Translations under genes and position numbers: made by a program
Part shown: positions 32,436-43,569 of the stretch, piece after piece
Numbering within the stretch: position 1 is the first letter of the stretch
How the letters are laid out: each line of letters starts with the position of its first letter
NCBI GenBank assembly: GCA_032622095.1
Contig: CP136064.1
Coordinates: 7,991,512 to 8,055,511, forward strand
DNA: 64,000 nucleotides
From: Siphonodentalium dalli
Lineage: Eukaryota > Mollusca > Scaphopoda > Gadilida > Siphonodentaliidae
Direction: 5' to 3'
Notes under the pieces: model-generated
What the model was told of the DNA's origin: nothing
The model's database searches: none
The model's input: only the letters and a program-made list of their open reading frames with translations

Positions 32436-34908
32436 GGTCCTACTAAAAGCCGACCGCACCTGTCCGCACCGACCGCACCTCCCCCAGGGGTCCGAGCGAG
32501 ATGGGACAAGCACTATCGTTCAGAATAGACAGGCATGTGCCAGAGTTCCAATCTCAATGTCGATTTCTTGAGCAGAAATGGCACTGTTATCCCCTAGCTT
32601 GCGGCCGGTTCCGTCAGGTTCGCAAAATCCAAAAAGGCACCGACGCACCTCCCCTGGATGCCTCACCACGGAAATGGACATCACATCATGCAGCGAATAC
32701 CAATCTGCGCCCATTTGGGCAATCGGGCTAGGCGCTAGCTGTAGCGGAAGTGAATAAATTAACCCATACGCTGCTGTCGAATAAGCTATGAATGTACATT
32801 AAAAAGCCGAATATAACACCCGCCGACGGGATCGCCCTAGAGGACCCAGCGAAGTGGTGCGTGCACTATCGTGTAGAATATACCTGTATGTACCATATTT
32901 CCAATCCCAAAGCGATAGTTTGAGCAGAAACGACACTGTTAACCCCTAACTTACGGCCGATTCCGTCAGGTACGCAAAATCACAAAAAGGCACAGACCGC
33001 ACCTCCCCTGGCTGATGACCACGGAAATGGACACAATATCATGCAGCGGTACCCCTCTGCACCCATGGCCGATCGGGAAAGGCTTAGTCGCTAGCTGTAG
33101 CGGAAATGAATAAATTAATCCATGAATGTACGCAAACACGCCGAAAATAGCACCCGCCGACCGCACCGCCACTGGGGGATCGAGCGAAATGGGAAATGCA
33201 TTACCGTGCAGAATAGACCTGTATGTAACAAAGTTCCAACCCCCAAGTCGATCGCTTGAGTGGAAACGGCACTGTTAACCCATAACTTGCGGTCGGTTCC
33301 GTCAGGTACGGAAAATTCAAAAAAAGGCACCGACCGCCCTCTCCCACCTGCCTGGGCACGGAAAGGGCCATCATATTATGCAGCGAATACCCTTTTGCAT
33401 CCACGGACAATCAGGAAAGTTGCTACATGCAGCGGAAGTGAATATATTAACCCCAGCTGCTGCTGCTGTCACTACCCATGGTTCTATAATAGGGACTTGA
33501 AGCATTTTGTTTAATAACTCATTTTTGCATGCTTGAATACTCCAGACGACAAAACACAACCCCAGGGAGTGGGGCAATTTTCGTATGTGGTTTGCCTCCA
33601 GACACTTGCCCAGACACCCCACCCTCTCACAGTTTACACGAAAACATTCCCATTATAGAGTTCTCACTTAAATATTTTGTTGAAAAGTGAGATATGGCAT
33701 GCATGTGCACAAATAGAAATAAGCGACGATCTTGATGAATATATCACACGTTGATAACTAATCAATAATAATATGATATACTAATTATTACAACCAATGC
33801 CATACATGTATTGATAGTGTTTATTGTGATTCCGCTCAAGCAGTCGAATTGGGAAATTGCAACTTTGGTACATACTGGTCTATTCTGCTCGGTCACCTGC
33901 ATGGTGACGGTGTGGTTGGGGAGTGTTATTTTTGGCATTGTTGCATACATTCATAGCGAATTCGACAGCAGCGTATGGGTTACATCTAGCGACTTGCCCG
34001 ATCGCCCATGGATCCCCACTTGATATGGTGTCAATTTCCGTGGTCAGGCAGCCAGGGGATGTGCGGTCGGTGCCCTTTTGTGGATTTTCCATACCTGACG
34101 GAACCGACCGCAAGTTAGGGGTTAACAGTTCCGCTTCCGCTCAAGCTAGCGACTTGAGGATTTTAACTTTGCTACATATAGGTCTGTACTGCCCGATAAT
34201 GCATGCTCCATCTCGCTCGGTCCGTTGCTGGTGGTGCGTCGGCGGGTGTTGTTTTCGGCGTTTTTGCGTACATTCATAGCAAATTCAACAGAAGCTTATG
34301 GGTTAATTTATTCACTTCCGTTAAGCTAGCGACTTTCCCGATCGTCCATGGACGGAGTGGGATATTCCTTATATGATATGATTTCCACTTCCGTGGTCAG
34401 GCAACCAGGGGAGGTGGGTGCCTTTTTTTTTATTTCGCGTACCTGACGGAACCGGCCGCAAGTTATGGGTTAACATTAGCGTTTCCACTCGAGCCATCTC
34501 GCTCGGTCCCCTGGTGGCGGTGTGGTCGGCGGGTGTTCTTTTCGGCATTTGTGGGCACATTCATATCGAATTCGATAGCGTATATATGGTTTAATGTATT
34601 AACTTCCGCTACAGCTAGTGAGTGACTTGCTCGATCGCCTATGGATGTAGAGGGGTATTCCCTAATTGATATGGTGTCAATTTCCGTGGTCAAGCAGCCA
34701 GGTGAGTTGCGGTCGGTGCCTTTTTGGATTTTGCCTACCCGACCGAACCGCCGCAAATTAGGGGTTAACATTGCCGTTTCCGCTCAAGCTAACGATGGGG
34801 ATTGGGACTTTGGTACATACAGGTGTATTCTGCACGATAGTGCATGCCCCATCCCGCTCGGACCCCTGGGGGATGTGCGGTCGGGTGCGTTCGGCTTTTA
34901 GTAGGACC
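32436..34908. mobile_element. Large foldback (FB/TU-like) element, 2.47 kb
   Basis: The outermost ends GGTCCTACTAAAAGCCG and CGGCTTTTAGTAGGACC are exact inverses. Each arm is about 1 kb and made of tandem 330-358 bp subrepeats: left units begin near 32460, 32818 and 33150; right units, inverted, carry CATCTCGCTCGG-like boundaries near 34210, 34495 and 34850, with a partial one near 33895. Unit landmarks are TGCGGCCGGTTCCGTCAGGT, ACCACGGAAATGGACA and GCTAGCTGTAGCGGAAGTGA. The arms are separated by about 340 bp of unrelated AT-rich DNA at 33480-33815. No transposase is encoded. Long inverted repeats made of subrepeats are the hallmark of FB (fly) and TU (sea urchin) elements; assignment to a superfamily needs more than structure. 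Confidence 0.82.
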
Positions 34909-35394
34909 CAGACAGCGTATAGCATCGTCAACTCACTCTCATGAATAATCCGAATAAACGCTAGCAAATTACTATTTTCTCGGCTTTGGGGGGGGGGGGG
35001 GTAATTTTTTTTCGATTCGAATAGAGGAACCCACACATCAAAGATCAGATAACGATTTTTTTAAGTCTGTTATTTTCCACCGCCGATATTTTTAGAGGCC
35101 CAGTAAACAGTCGACGAGAAGACGGTCTCGGACCAAATTGCGGAAGAAGATGTATTACTGGAGTGAAGACAGTTGTTATTGAACATATTGGCTTTCCGTA
35201 GTTATCTAAGTGCTAGAAGCCGCCTCCATACTTAGAACATAAAACATGGCTTAAATGACAGATTAATCAATGAGATTTGCCCATGAAATGTTGCAATAAA
35301 TAGATAAATGCATAGCTGACTTCTATTTCATAGAATGCATGTACTTTTGACTGAGAAAACTTTAGTGAAAGATTACCGGTCAATGGGATACATC
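34909..35394. other. Non-coding; G homopolymer
   Basis: A run of about 14 G near 34987-35001. No gene recognised. Confidence 0.5.
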
Positions 35395-37090
35395 TACCCT
35401 TTTGAGCTGCTTGGGGAAATTGTTTACAAAGATCCTGTCAAACAGATTGTACTCATATATTGAGGAAAATGAAGTTCTCCGTGAAAACCAGACGGGCTTC
35501 AGAAAAGGTTATTCTACAGCAGATAACATTTGTGTTTGCATATGCTAACTGAAATTACAAAGGGAATCTTTATAGCGCTTTCGTTGAAAAACCATTCGAT
35601 AAGGTATGGCGGCAAGGGCTATGGTACAAACTCCTGAGAAATTACATAAATGGGAAGTTGATCAGAGTTATTAAAAACATGTACACGAACAGTAAATCGA
35701 AAGTTCGTTTGGGTAATGAAACGTCCAATTATTTCCCATGTTTATCTGGGGTACGACAAGGTGCTAACTTATCATCCCCCTTCTGTTCTCACGTTACCTG
35801 AACGATCTTGAAGATTTTTTAAATCAGACGGCGTTGAAGGTCTGTGTAAAATGTCACGGGATATAGAAACCCATTTGCAGACATATGTCAAACTATTCAT
35901 TATCTTATACGCAAATGGCACAGTACTTATGGCTGAAACACCGACACATTTACAAAAGGCACTTATTAGTTTCCAAAGTTACTGCGAGAAATGGGAAATG
36001 AATTGTGAATTTTGAGAAAACTAAAATAATGTTAATATCTCAAAGAAGCTTGCCAAAGAATAAGACATTTCTTTACAAAGGTCAGACAATTTAAGTGGTG
36101 AATAGCTTTAATTACCTTGGAATTATACACATAAAATCAGGCACCTACTCTTTAGCGTAAAAGACTTTGATGAATAAAGCAACCAAGGTAATGTACTCTA
36201 TTATATCGAAATCAAGAATTCATTGCTTGTCATTGAAAAACATGTTTGAATTGTTTGACGCCCAAGTTTTACCAATTATAATGTATTGGTGTGAAGTCTG
36301 GGGATCAGGGAGTAATGCAATATTTGAAAATATCCACACACAATTTATAAAGAATGTGCTCCATCTAAACTCGTTGACTCCTAATTATATGGTATATGGT
36401 GAAAGTGGTAGACTGCCGATTGAGTACACAATTAATTTGTGCATTGTGAAATACTGGAGGAATATTAAGAATATGCAACAAAGCAGATTTTTTTTAAAAC
36501 CCTTTATTTACTAGCACTGGATGTATGTGAATCTGTGTCAGTAACATTTCAGTGGATAGAAAAAAATAAAGGATATCCTGACAAATTGTGGTCAGATCCA
36601 TCTCTGAAAAATGGAAAATATTCAGATACACTAGTACCATATTTCAAGTGCAATTTAAATAGTCAATTCCGTAATGTGTGGTTATCTGATATTGAAAACT
36701 CTAATCGAGGTGACACCTATAAAATGTTCAAACATGACATTAATTTTGAAACATACTTGGATAGTTTGGATACAAAAACTAGAATATCTTTATGTCAATT
36801 TCGTACTAGTAACCACCGCTTATCAATAGAGAAAGGAAGTTGGAACGGAACAAATGAATTTTCTAGATTGTGCCCCATGTGTAAAATACGAAAACTTGGG
36901 GATGAATTTCACTACTTAATGGAATGTGAATACTTTGAAGAGGCAAGATATCGCCTCATGCTGAGGAAATATAAGGTATAAAACACCCAACTATTGATAT
37001 TCTAGAGACATATTAAATTTGAAAGATGTAACGTCTCTTCGCAGACTCTGCTCGTTCATCCGACTGATAAACCTTAAACTGGACACAAGT
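35395..37090 (+). pseudogene. Broken LINE fragment (reverse transcriptase to ORF2 C-terminus)
   Basis: 5'-truncated non-LTR retrotransposon. Translation near 35400-35560 gives LSCLGKLFTKILSNRLYSYI and ENQTGFRKGYSTADN (RT motifs), then GNETSN and a SGVRQGANLS block near 35745. Open pieces follow at 36167-36514 (DAQVLPIIMYWCEVWGSG) and 36535-36981, which ends in the zinc-like motif CPMCKIRKLGDEFHYLMEC. Several frame breaks, including one near 36514 between the last two pieces, show it is dead. It is unlike the Jockey-type element at 2600. Clade uncertain. Confidence 0.82.
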
Positions 37091-37104
37091 GATTAATGTA
37101 TAGC

Positions 37105-37180
37105 GTTACTGTTATTGGTGGTGGTGTTGTTGTTGTTGTTGTTGGTGGTTTTGTTTTTGGTGTTGTTGTTGTTGTTTGGT
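37105..37180. repeat. GTT/GGT microsatellite
   Basis: Impure GTTGTTGTTGTTGTT and GGTGGT tract directly after the LINE fragment; possibly grown from the LINE 3' tail. Confidence 0.85.
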
Positions 37181-39186
37181 GTTGTGTGAAGATTTTGGTT
37201 CTGTTAGATATAAAGATTAAGACGATGACGACGAAGATGTTGATGATTATTTTGATTATGAAGTTGACTCTGATGTCAAAATTAAATTGATGATAATGTT
37301 GATAAAAACGATGATGAACATGCTGCATGTCAATCAAGAGATCACTGTATATTGTGTATACAATGCATTATGTTCCTCCTCTCAATCTTCTGTGTATATA
37401 CTTTCCATTTATTGATATCATTGTTATTTTTGATCAGAGAATAAAGCATTCTAGGAATGTTCTAACATCGCCAAAAATCTCCAACAAATCGACCGCAATT
37501 CTCGATTATGGACGCAAATATATCGGCGATAAACCATACTCGGCAAATGTCCAATTGCTATCGATACAAAGCTGCTTGTGAACAGATTTACGTTTGACGC
37601 TATAACAGACGGGATGATCGGGGTGGGGGTTCGTAAGATCTTAAAACCGGACCAGGTGGTTATAATGGACAGTATATCTTCGTGGTAACAATTGTTTCTA
37701 TGAAAATATTATAAATGTAGAACTCGATTCTAAGATAATAGTATAGATGCAGAAAGCGGTTATAGGATAATATTATACATATATAAAGCGATTCTAGGAT
37801 AATATTTTACACGTAAAACGAGATGCTAGGACAATAGTGTACATGTCGAAAGCGATTCTAGGATAATGTACATGCAGAAAGCGATTAATCGAATCAATAT
37901 ATGTCGCACGCCGTTAAATCTCACAGAGCGAACACTGGTCGACCTTTGCGAGTTGCAGGAACAATTAAAAGAACGACTAGTTGTCTGTTGTATATTATAT
38001 CGCATAAATTCCCAAACATAACCAGCAGTAAAGGGGATTGCCGGAAACAATTACAATACCGTTTGACCTTCTGAATCATAGAGTATCGACCACAAGCAGC
38101 CGCACGTCACCTTTAGCATCATCATTAGTCTATTGCTCAAATTAACGGATATACAGCAGCTAGGCTAGCGCCTACCTTAGAAGTTGCAATCGACAGTTCA
38201 CAGGCTCGTCCACAATGAAAAAGACAATATACCAGGTCGTTGATTAAGTTTGCAGACCGAAGACGACACGCGTGGCCGCTGAAGGAACCATACCCTAAGT
38301 CGTTAATTTCATTATCCGACCCTATAGCCACAAATACGTAACTGGAATAGGACATGGAATTTTAATTTATTTCGAGGCCACGAAATAGCTAATTCGTAGC
38401 CAGGAAATACTAATTCGTGGCCATTAATTAGTATTTCGTTTTTATCCCATTCAGTCACTGTAATGGAACTGTTACATCAGAAGTTATTCTATTGCCGGCA
38501 TTATGATGGTTCAGGAATGATATTTTATGATAAAAAATAACACAATTAGGGACAAAATCACGCATAATTATATATACCTGGAATCCATTAAACTTTCCTG
38601 AATGAACTTTAGACTACATAATTGCCGTGTTACCGAAAGCTTAAATTTAGATCGCAATTAACTCCGAAATAGAGAGTTATCGTGTAACTACTATCAACAT
38701 GTGATCACTGAAAATCAAGCCATGTAACATAATTCATTTGTTGTTTTTTTGTGGGCTCATGTGGTGTGAAATGCATTCTGGAGACGAAATACCGAGTTTA
38801 AAGAATACTTGTGTTATTCTTCAGAGAAAATTTCCCGATAGGGGTTGTTAATTTGGCGCACTTGCCTCATATTCACAACGTGTGTGTTACGGTTCTATTT
38901 CAAGCCAATCACGACTGTTACGGTTCAATACAGGATATGTATTCCGACGATTTCTGCAATTGGGCCCAATATAGTTTTGTGTATCAATCGTTTTAAACCC
39001 AGTATTGACTGTAGGGTATCATTTACCCAATCCGGCAGGCATATTAACAAAAACATAGTATAAATATATATCAGCAGGAGATTAAGTGACATAGTATACT
39101 TAGTGAATCGACCAGGATTAGGCCAAACAAATGGTGTTGTGCACCCCCCCCCCCCCCCCCCAAGCCCTAAACATACATCCCACACA
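37181..39186. other. Non-coding, with a family B scrap and a decayed 40-bp tandem repeat
   Basis: At about 37465-37550 the sequence CTAACATCGCCAAAAATCTC then TATATCGGCGATAAACCA is a diverged piece of repeat family B in the orientation of the 7.8-kb copy. At about 37725-37895 a unit of roughly 40 bp (CGATTCTAGGATAATATT plus CATGCAGAAAG) recurs about four times. At 38365-38435 ATTTCG and GGCCACGAA blocks form short inverted repeats. No gene. Confidence 0.55.
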
Positions 39187-39830
39187 TCCCGCCTCGACCC
39201 AAAATGGCCGCCCTCCAAATGGGTCCAAATCGGTCAAGTGGTCGAGAAATGACATAGGTCCCCAATTTGAACCCCTCCGGGGATTGGCCATTTTGGATAT
39301 GTGGGTGTGTGTGGAGTGTATGTTTGTGGTGTATTTGGGCCAACCTTACAACACCTTTGTTTTACCTAAATCGGTTATGGAGTCGTGAAATGGCATGATA
39401 GCCATATGGGTTGGCCATTTTGGGTCGGAGCGGGTGCGTGTGGAGTGAATGCTTGTGGTGTCTTGGGCCATCCTACAATAACCTTTGTTTGACATAAATC
39501 GGGCAATGAGCCCGACATGGCAATGGTCCCCTATTTGGACGCCACTGGATGGCGGTCAATTTCGATCGGGGTGGGGTATGTCGGATGTAAACTTATGGTG
39601 TCTTATGGGCAACCCTTCAGCACACTCTGTGTGACCTAAATATATCAAGGGGCCGAGAAATGGCATGGATCCCCATGTTGAATCCCTCTGAACGACGGCC
39701 ATTTTGGGTCAGTGCGGTGTGTGTGGATATGTTTGGTGTCTCATGTGCCACCATACAACACTCTGTGTTCGATATAATTCGGTCAAGGGGCCGAGGAATG
39801 GCATGGGCCCCTGTTTGAATCAAGTTTCAC
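39187..39830. repeat. 138-bp tandem repeat, about 4.6 decayed units
   Basis: Landmarks TGGCCATTTTGG, GTGTGGAGTGTATGTTTGTG, ACAACACCTTTGTTTTACCT and AAATCGGTTATGGAG recur at roughly 138-bp spacing (AAATCGG-type starts near 39227, 39367, 39500, 39638, 39774). Units differ considerably. A run of about 17 C near 39146-39163 precedes the array. Confidence 0.75.
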
Positions 39831-40229
39831 GCGACCGAGTGTGGTCTTATTTGTGTCACATACTCTTGGAGTTTCCGTTCAAGCATTATCCAGATGGAAT
39901 ATAAGACAAGAGACTCAATGTTTGCGAAGAAGTTCTAGGCACATGCGTAAGTATGTGACTCTAAGGGTACACAATCCGATTAGATGGTCCCAAATGCCAT
40001 CAGATTGCAACAACATCAGCATTTCTTGAAATGCCGCTTCAGTTATTGGAAAAAAATAATGCTAACCACTGTCAATTATAGTATCAAATTGTCCAAAAAG
40101 TTTTATAAATCAACATATATATGTTCAATGCACTTCTGTGTCGAGACTATGTCGATCGACATTCGTCGAATATTTTCCAGGCCGCCACATGTTACAGGTA
40201 GTGAAAAATAACATGTTTCAAACATCGAT

Positions 40230-40617
40230 ATATGTGACCCGCCATATCAAATCCAGTCGCCTCGCATATATAAAAGAATGCATTGGCCTAACAATTTTTT
40301 ACAATTTTAATAATTTTTTGTTGTATTCTTTAACAATTTTATAATTTTACCCATACAGAGCCCCAGACAAACATGAACAGACGACACTCTTCTAAATGCT
40401 TCTATATATGTGTGGGGCTCCCTGCAGGGTGATGGATGTTTTTTATTTTATGTCCTAAAAATTGTAAAAAACATTTATTTAAAAAAAATGATAAAAAATT
40501 GTTAGGCAAATGCATTCTCTAATATATGCGAGGTGACCTATGGTCGACTCGCATACATAAGATAATGCATTGGCACAGGGTAAAACAAATCCCGACTTAC
40601 GACTGGATTTGATATGG
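40230..40617. mobile_element. Palindrome-bearing MITE, family A, copy 3 (internally deleted)
   Basis: Left end ATATGTGACCCGCCATATCA then AATCCAGTCG joins directly to CCTCGCATATATAAAAGAAT, so about 95 bp including half of the left hairpin is missing. GTCG occurs at both sides of the gap in the intact copy, consistent with a microhomology deletion. The right hairpin at 40507-40575 is complete. The right end has lost its final bases after GGATTTGATATGG. Confidence 0.82.
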
Positions 40618-41081
40618 AGAAAGTCAAATGCGAAAAGTTGACAACTGCACTTGGACAGACATCACGTGACATGCTGAACCCCACGCATACTATGGATCCC
40701 GACTTCAAAACTCTATCAATCGCTATAACTCTCAAAATGCCATTTATATATTCAAATCGCATTTCGAACAACAGTTTAGATTTGCCCTAAACATGTACAT
40801 TCTTCGATGAAAGCACACATAATTTGTGTTAACGCATCTTGAACATCGCGTGTTCACAAGTGAACAATGCGTTTTGGCTGCTGGCGAACATCTAATTGTT
40901 TGTGGTTTCAACGGGACCTAACTGATAAATTGAAAACAGCGGTCACGGTTGTCACGTAGTGCTTTACATGTTTAATAATGGTATTCGTCTAAATTCCATA
41001 CCATGGATATTTGTCCACCGAGAGATGTTTAGCACACTCATACATGTATATTGTCCGCGCTTATCTTTGGCACACCAACTA
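40618..41081. other. Non-coding stretch
   Basis: Nothing recognised. Confidence 0.5.
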
Positions 41082-41604
41082 TTATCAAGGCATAGTGTTT
41101 AATTTGAGTAAGCAAGCATTGTCAAGTCATAGTGTTTAGTTTGAGTAAGCAAGCATTGTCAAGTCATAGTGTTTAGTTTGAGTAAGTAAGCATTGTCAAG
41201 TCATAGTGTTTAGTTTGAGTAAGTAAGCATTGTCAAGTCATAGTGTTTAGTTTGAGTAAGTAAGCATTGTCAAGTCATAGTGTTTAATTTGAGTAAGTAA
41301 GCATTGTCAAGTCATAGTGTTTAGTTTGAGTAAGTAAGCATTGCCAAGTCATAGTGTTTAGTTTGAGTAAGTAAGCATTGTCAAGTCATAGTGTTTAATT
41401 TGAGTAAGTAAGCATTGTCAAGTCATAGTGTTTAGTTTGAGTAAGTAAGCATTGTCAAGTCATAGCGTTTAGTTTGCGTAAGTAAGCACTGTCAAGTCAT
41501 AGTGTTTAGTTTGAGTAAGTAAGCATTGTCAAGTCATAGTGTTTAGTTTGAGTAAGTAAACATTGTCAAGTCATAGTGTTTAGTTTGAGTAAGTAAGCAT
41601 TGTC
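41082..41604. repeat. 37-bp tandem repeat array, 14 units
   Basis: 523 bp of the unit GCATTGTCAAGTCATAGTGT plus TTAGTTTGAGTAAGTAA. Very homogeneous, with a TTTAATTTG variant in a few units and AAGCAA at the left edge. No unique spacers. A young minisatellite. Confidence 0.95.
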
Positions 41605-42774
41605 TGCATGTGCGCAAACATATAGCTAGCTGCCCACAATACGAAATGGCGCAACTAAAACTCTTACCCCTAAAATAAAATAAAAAATTCCTCGAGTACA
41701 ATTGTCAGAGCATATATAAAATATTGCGGTTATAAACTGAACAATATGTCGTTTGTGTTTTAATTAGATATGACCATACAATGACCCGAGATACAACACT
41801 GGATAAATTTATGAACTAGTTAGCAAAACTAAACATAAATATTTTGAAATTGCAAAAGAAAAAAAATACTAGGATGTTGAAAAAAAGTGTCACATATAAT
41901 TGGCTATCATTTGTGGACCACATGGGCTGTCCCAATGACCTAGCAAAACGGTTTTAATAATGGAATAGCAATAATATTTCTGTGAAAATGCGATATGAGC
42001 GTAAATTTAACCTCACCACCTAAAATATAATTTAAGACACACCGCGCTGCATTGCAGTATATATATAGTAGACGATATCTATTTAGTGATCCAATTGTAT
42101 ATGTGTGATAAGACAAAATTACAATGTTAGGCCTGAAAAAATCATAAGATAGATAAGATAAGATAAATGTTATATAATGGTCGGATGTAAAAACATTACA
42201 CAAATACAAGCTATGCAGAGCTATTGACCGACTAAAATTAAATGCCGTTCATAACAATGAAACAACATGTGTCTATATAGATACATCGAAGTTATATTAG
42301 TATTACTGCACTGAGTAAACACATGTGTAATATTTCGCAAGATTAAGTTGCATGTTAACAGTCTGACGTCACAACTTGGGTGAAAAAAGTAGTGTGAAAA
42401 CTTTTGCTTTGTTTTTAAGTTGTCAGATCTGGGTCAAACGTAATTATTTCACATTGGTGCTTGTTTATCTGTTATCATTGTAGATATTCGAACAAATTAT
42501 GACGACTTGCATGATGTAACCATACTGGTCATCAGTTGTGGGATCTAATTCTGTGTGTAATCATACATTCCAGTTGACATACACAAGTAAATATAAAATA
42601 CACGAACATATAGTTGAGTTGAGTTTTCTAGGTGCCAGTAAGTATGGGCTTGTGTACTTCCAGGACCAACAGCAAACCAAATACCAGTGATTTGTTATAT
42701 CGCGCTAGTCAAATCATCAAAACCAAACAGGCATGACGCCTTCAGTGTTCAGTTCAAACATGAATTTCCAGCGA
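41605..42774. other. Non-coding stretch
   Basis: No gene recognised. Lies downstream of the minus-strand gene whose last exon is at 43232-43569. Confidence 0.5.
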
Positions 42775-42920
42775 AAGTTTGCAGAATTGTTGTTTTGAGG
42801 TCTAGCAGTGCGACAGATCACATCACCATCTTGTCATTATCGTCATAGTGTCGTCGATGAACACATCATCGCGCCATTCAGTGTTTCCTCCCTACATTCG
42901 TCAGTGTTACCTCCGGTGTA
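42775..42920 (-). pseudogene. Decayed duplicate of the adjacent last exon
   Basis: Aligns in order with 43238-43385: ATTTCCAGCGA, a GAATTG.TG block, AG(T)CGAGCAG-like sequence, CACCATCTTGTCATTATCGT versus CACCATCCTGTCATCGTCGC, then TGTGTCGTCGA and CCTCCGGTG. The minus-strand reading is interrupted by stops, and it lies in the 3' flank of the exon at 43232. It looks like an old tandem exon duplication that lost function. Confidence 0.6.
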
Positions 42921-43077
42921 TCGTGTGTAGAAATTGACCACATGAGTCATGTTATAGAACATTTAAACCACCAGCTCAGAAGTGGTAGCTTCAGTCCACC
43001 GTGTTTACAAATCAACAGCATGCGTCCCGTTTCAGAACCTTCAAACAAGCCGCTCAGAGTCGATACCGTCTTTCGCA

Positions 43078-43083
43078 TTTATT
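43078..43083 (-). promoter_or_regulatory. Candidate poly(A) signal AATAAA
   Basis: TTTATT on the plus strand reads AATAAA on the minus strand, about 150 bp beyond the stop codon of the minus-strand exon at 43232-43569. Confidence 0.4.
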
Positions 43084-43231
43084 ATTGTGTTTTTGTATTT
43101 CCCATAGTTTATCCGCTACATCAGGATAAAGTAGCGTGCAGACGAATCAGTTGCGTTCGTCATTATTTTGTTGTCAGCGTTAAATCTTTCACACGAGTTA
43201 CGTAATGTACGCAACGAATTCAAGCCAGTCC

Positions 43232-43569
43232 TCAAAACTCCATTTCCAGCGACATCGTTATGAATTGCTGGTCTGCAGTCGAGCAGTTCGGCGGTTTACA
43301 CCACCATCCTGTCATCGTCGCCATTGTGTCGTCGACCATCAGTTCACAACGATATTCATCACCGCTGTTCTGGCCTCCGGTGCAAATTGGCATTAATTCC
43401 ACAACTGAGTTCCCGTTCCAGCATCCCGATATGACATAATCGCAGTATGGGGCCGTGCCCGTCCCGTGGATGGTGCCATTAGCATTGAATTGTAAGTCCC
43501 ACGCCTTTGGAAATTTATTTGTTCCCTTCACGTTGTATCCTTCCCAGTGCTGTAGAGGACCAATGTGAC
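43232..43569 (-). CDS. Last exon of a secreted protein (Trp/Gly-rich domain, family not recognised)
   Basis: Minus-strand exon of 111 residues ending in SLEMEF and a stop at 43234-43232. The acceptor TTACATTTCAG lies directly before it; the first codon is split (phase 1). The protein starts HIGPLQHWEGYNVKGTN, then AWDLQFNANGTIHGTG, CDYVISGCWNGNSV, and Cys residues in ICTGGQ, YRCEL, WWCKPPNC, likely disulfide-bonded and extracellular. The W-x-L-x-F ... NGTI-x-G pattern suggests beta-strands, but I recognise no named family. Phase and orientation fit the PAN-like first exon at 49817-50138, so this may be the C-terminal domain of that protein (about 208-219 residues in all). Confidence 0.65.

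Noticed and set aside
181-40617. The three family A MITEs lie almost exactly 20 kb apart (181, 20257, 40230).
   Set aside because: Three points only, no other feature shares the period, and the elements are dispersed repeats; most likely chance.
42942-43396. Plus-strand frames opposite the minus-strand exon.
   Set aside because: Antisense shadows of the exon at 43232-43569; the minus strand has the splice site, stop and cysteine pattern.
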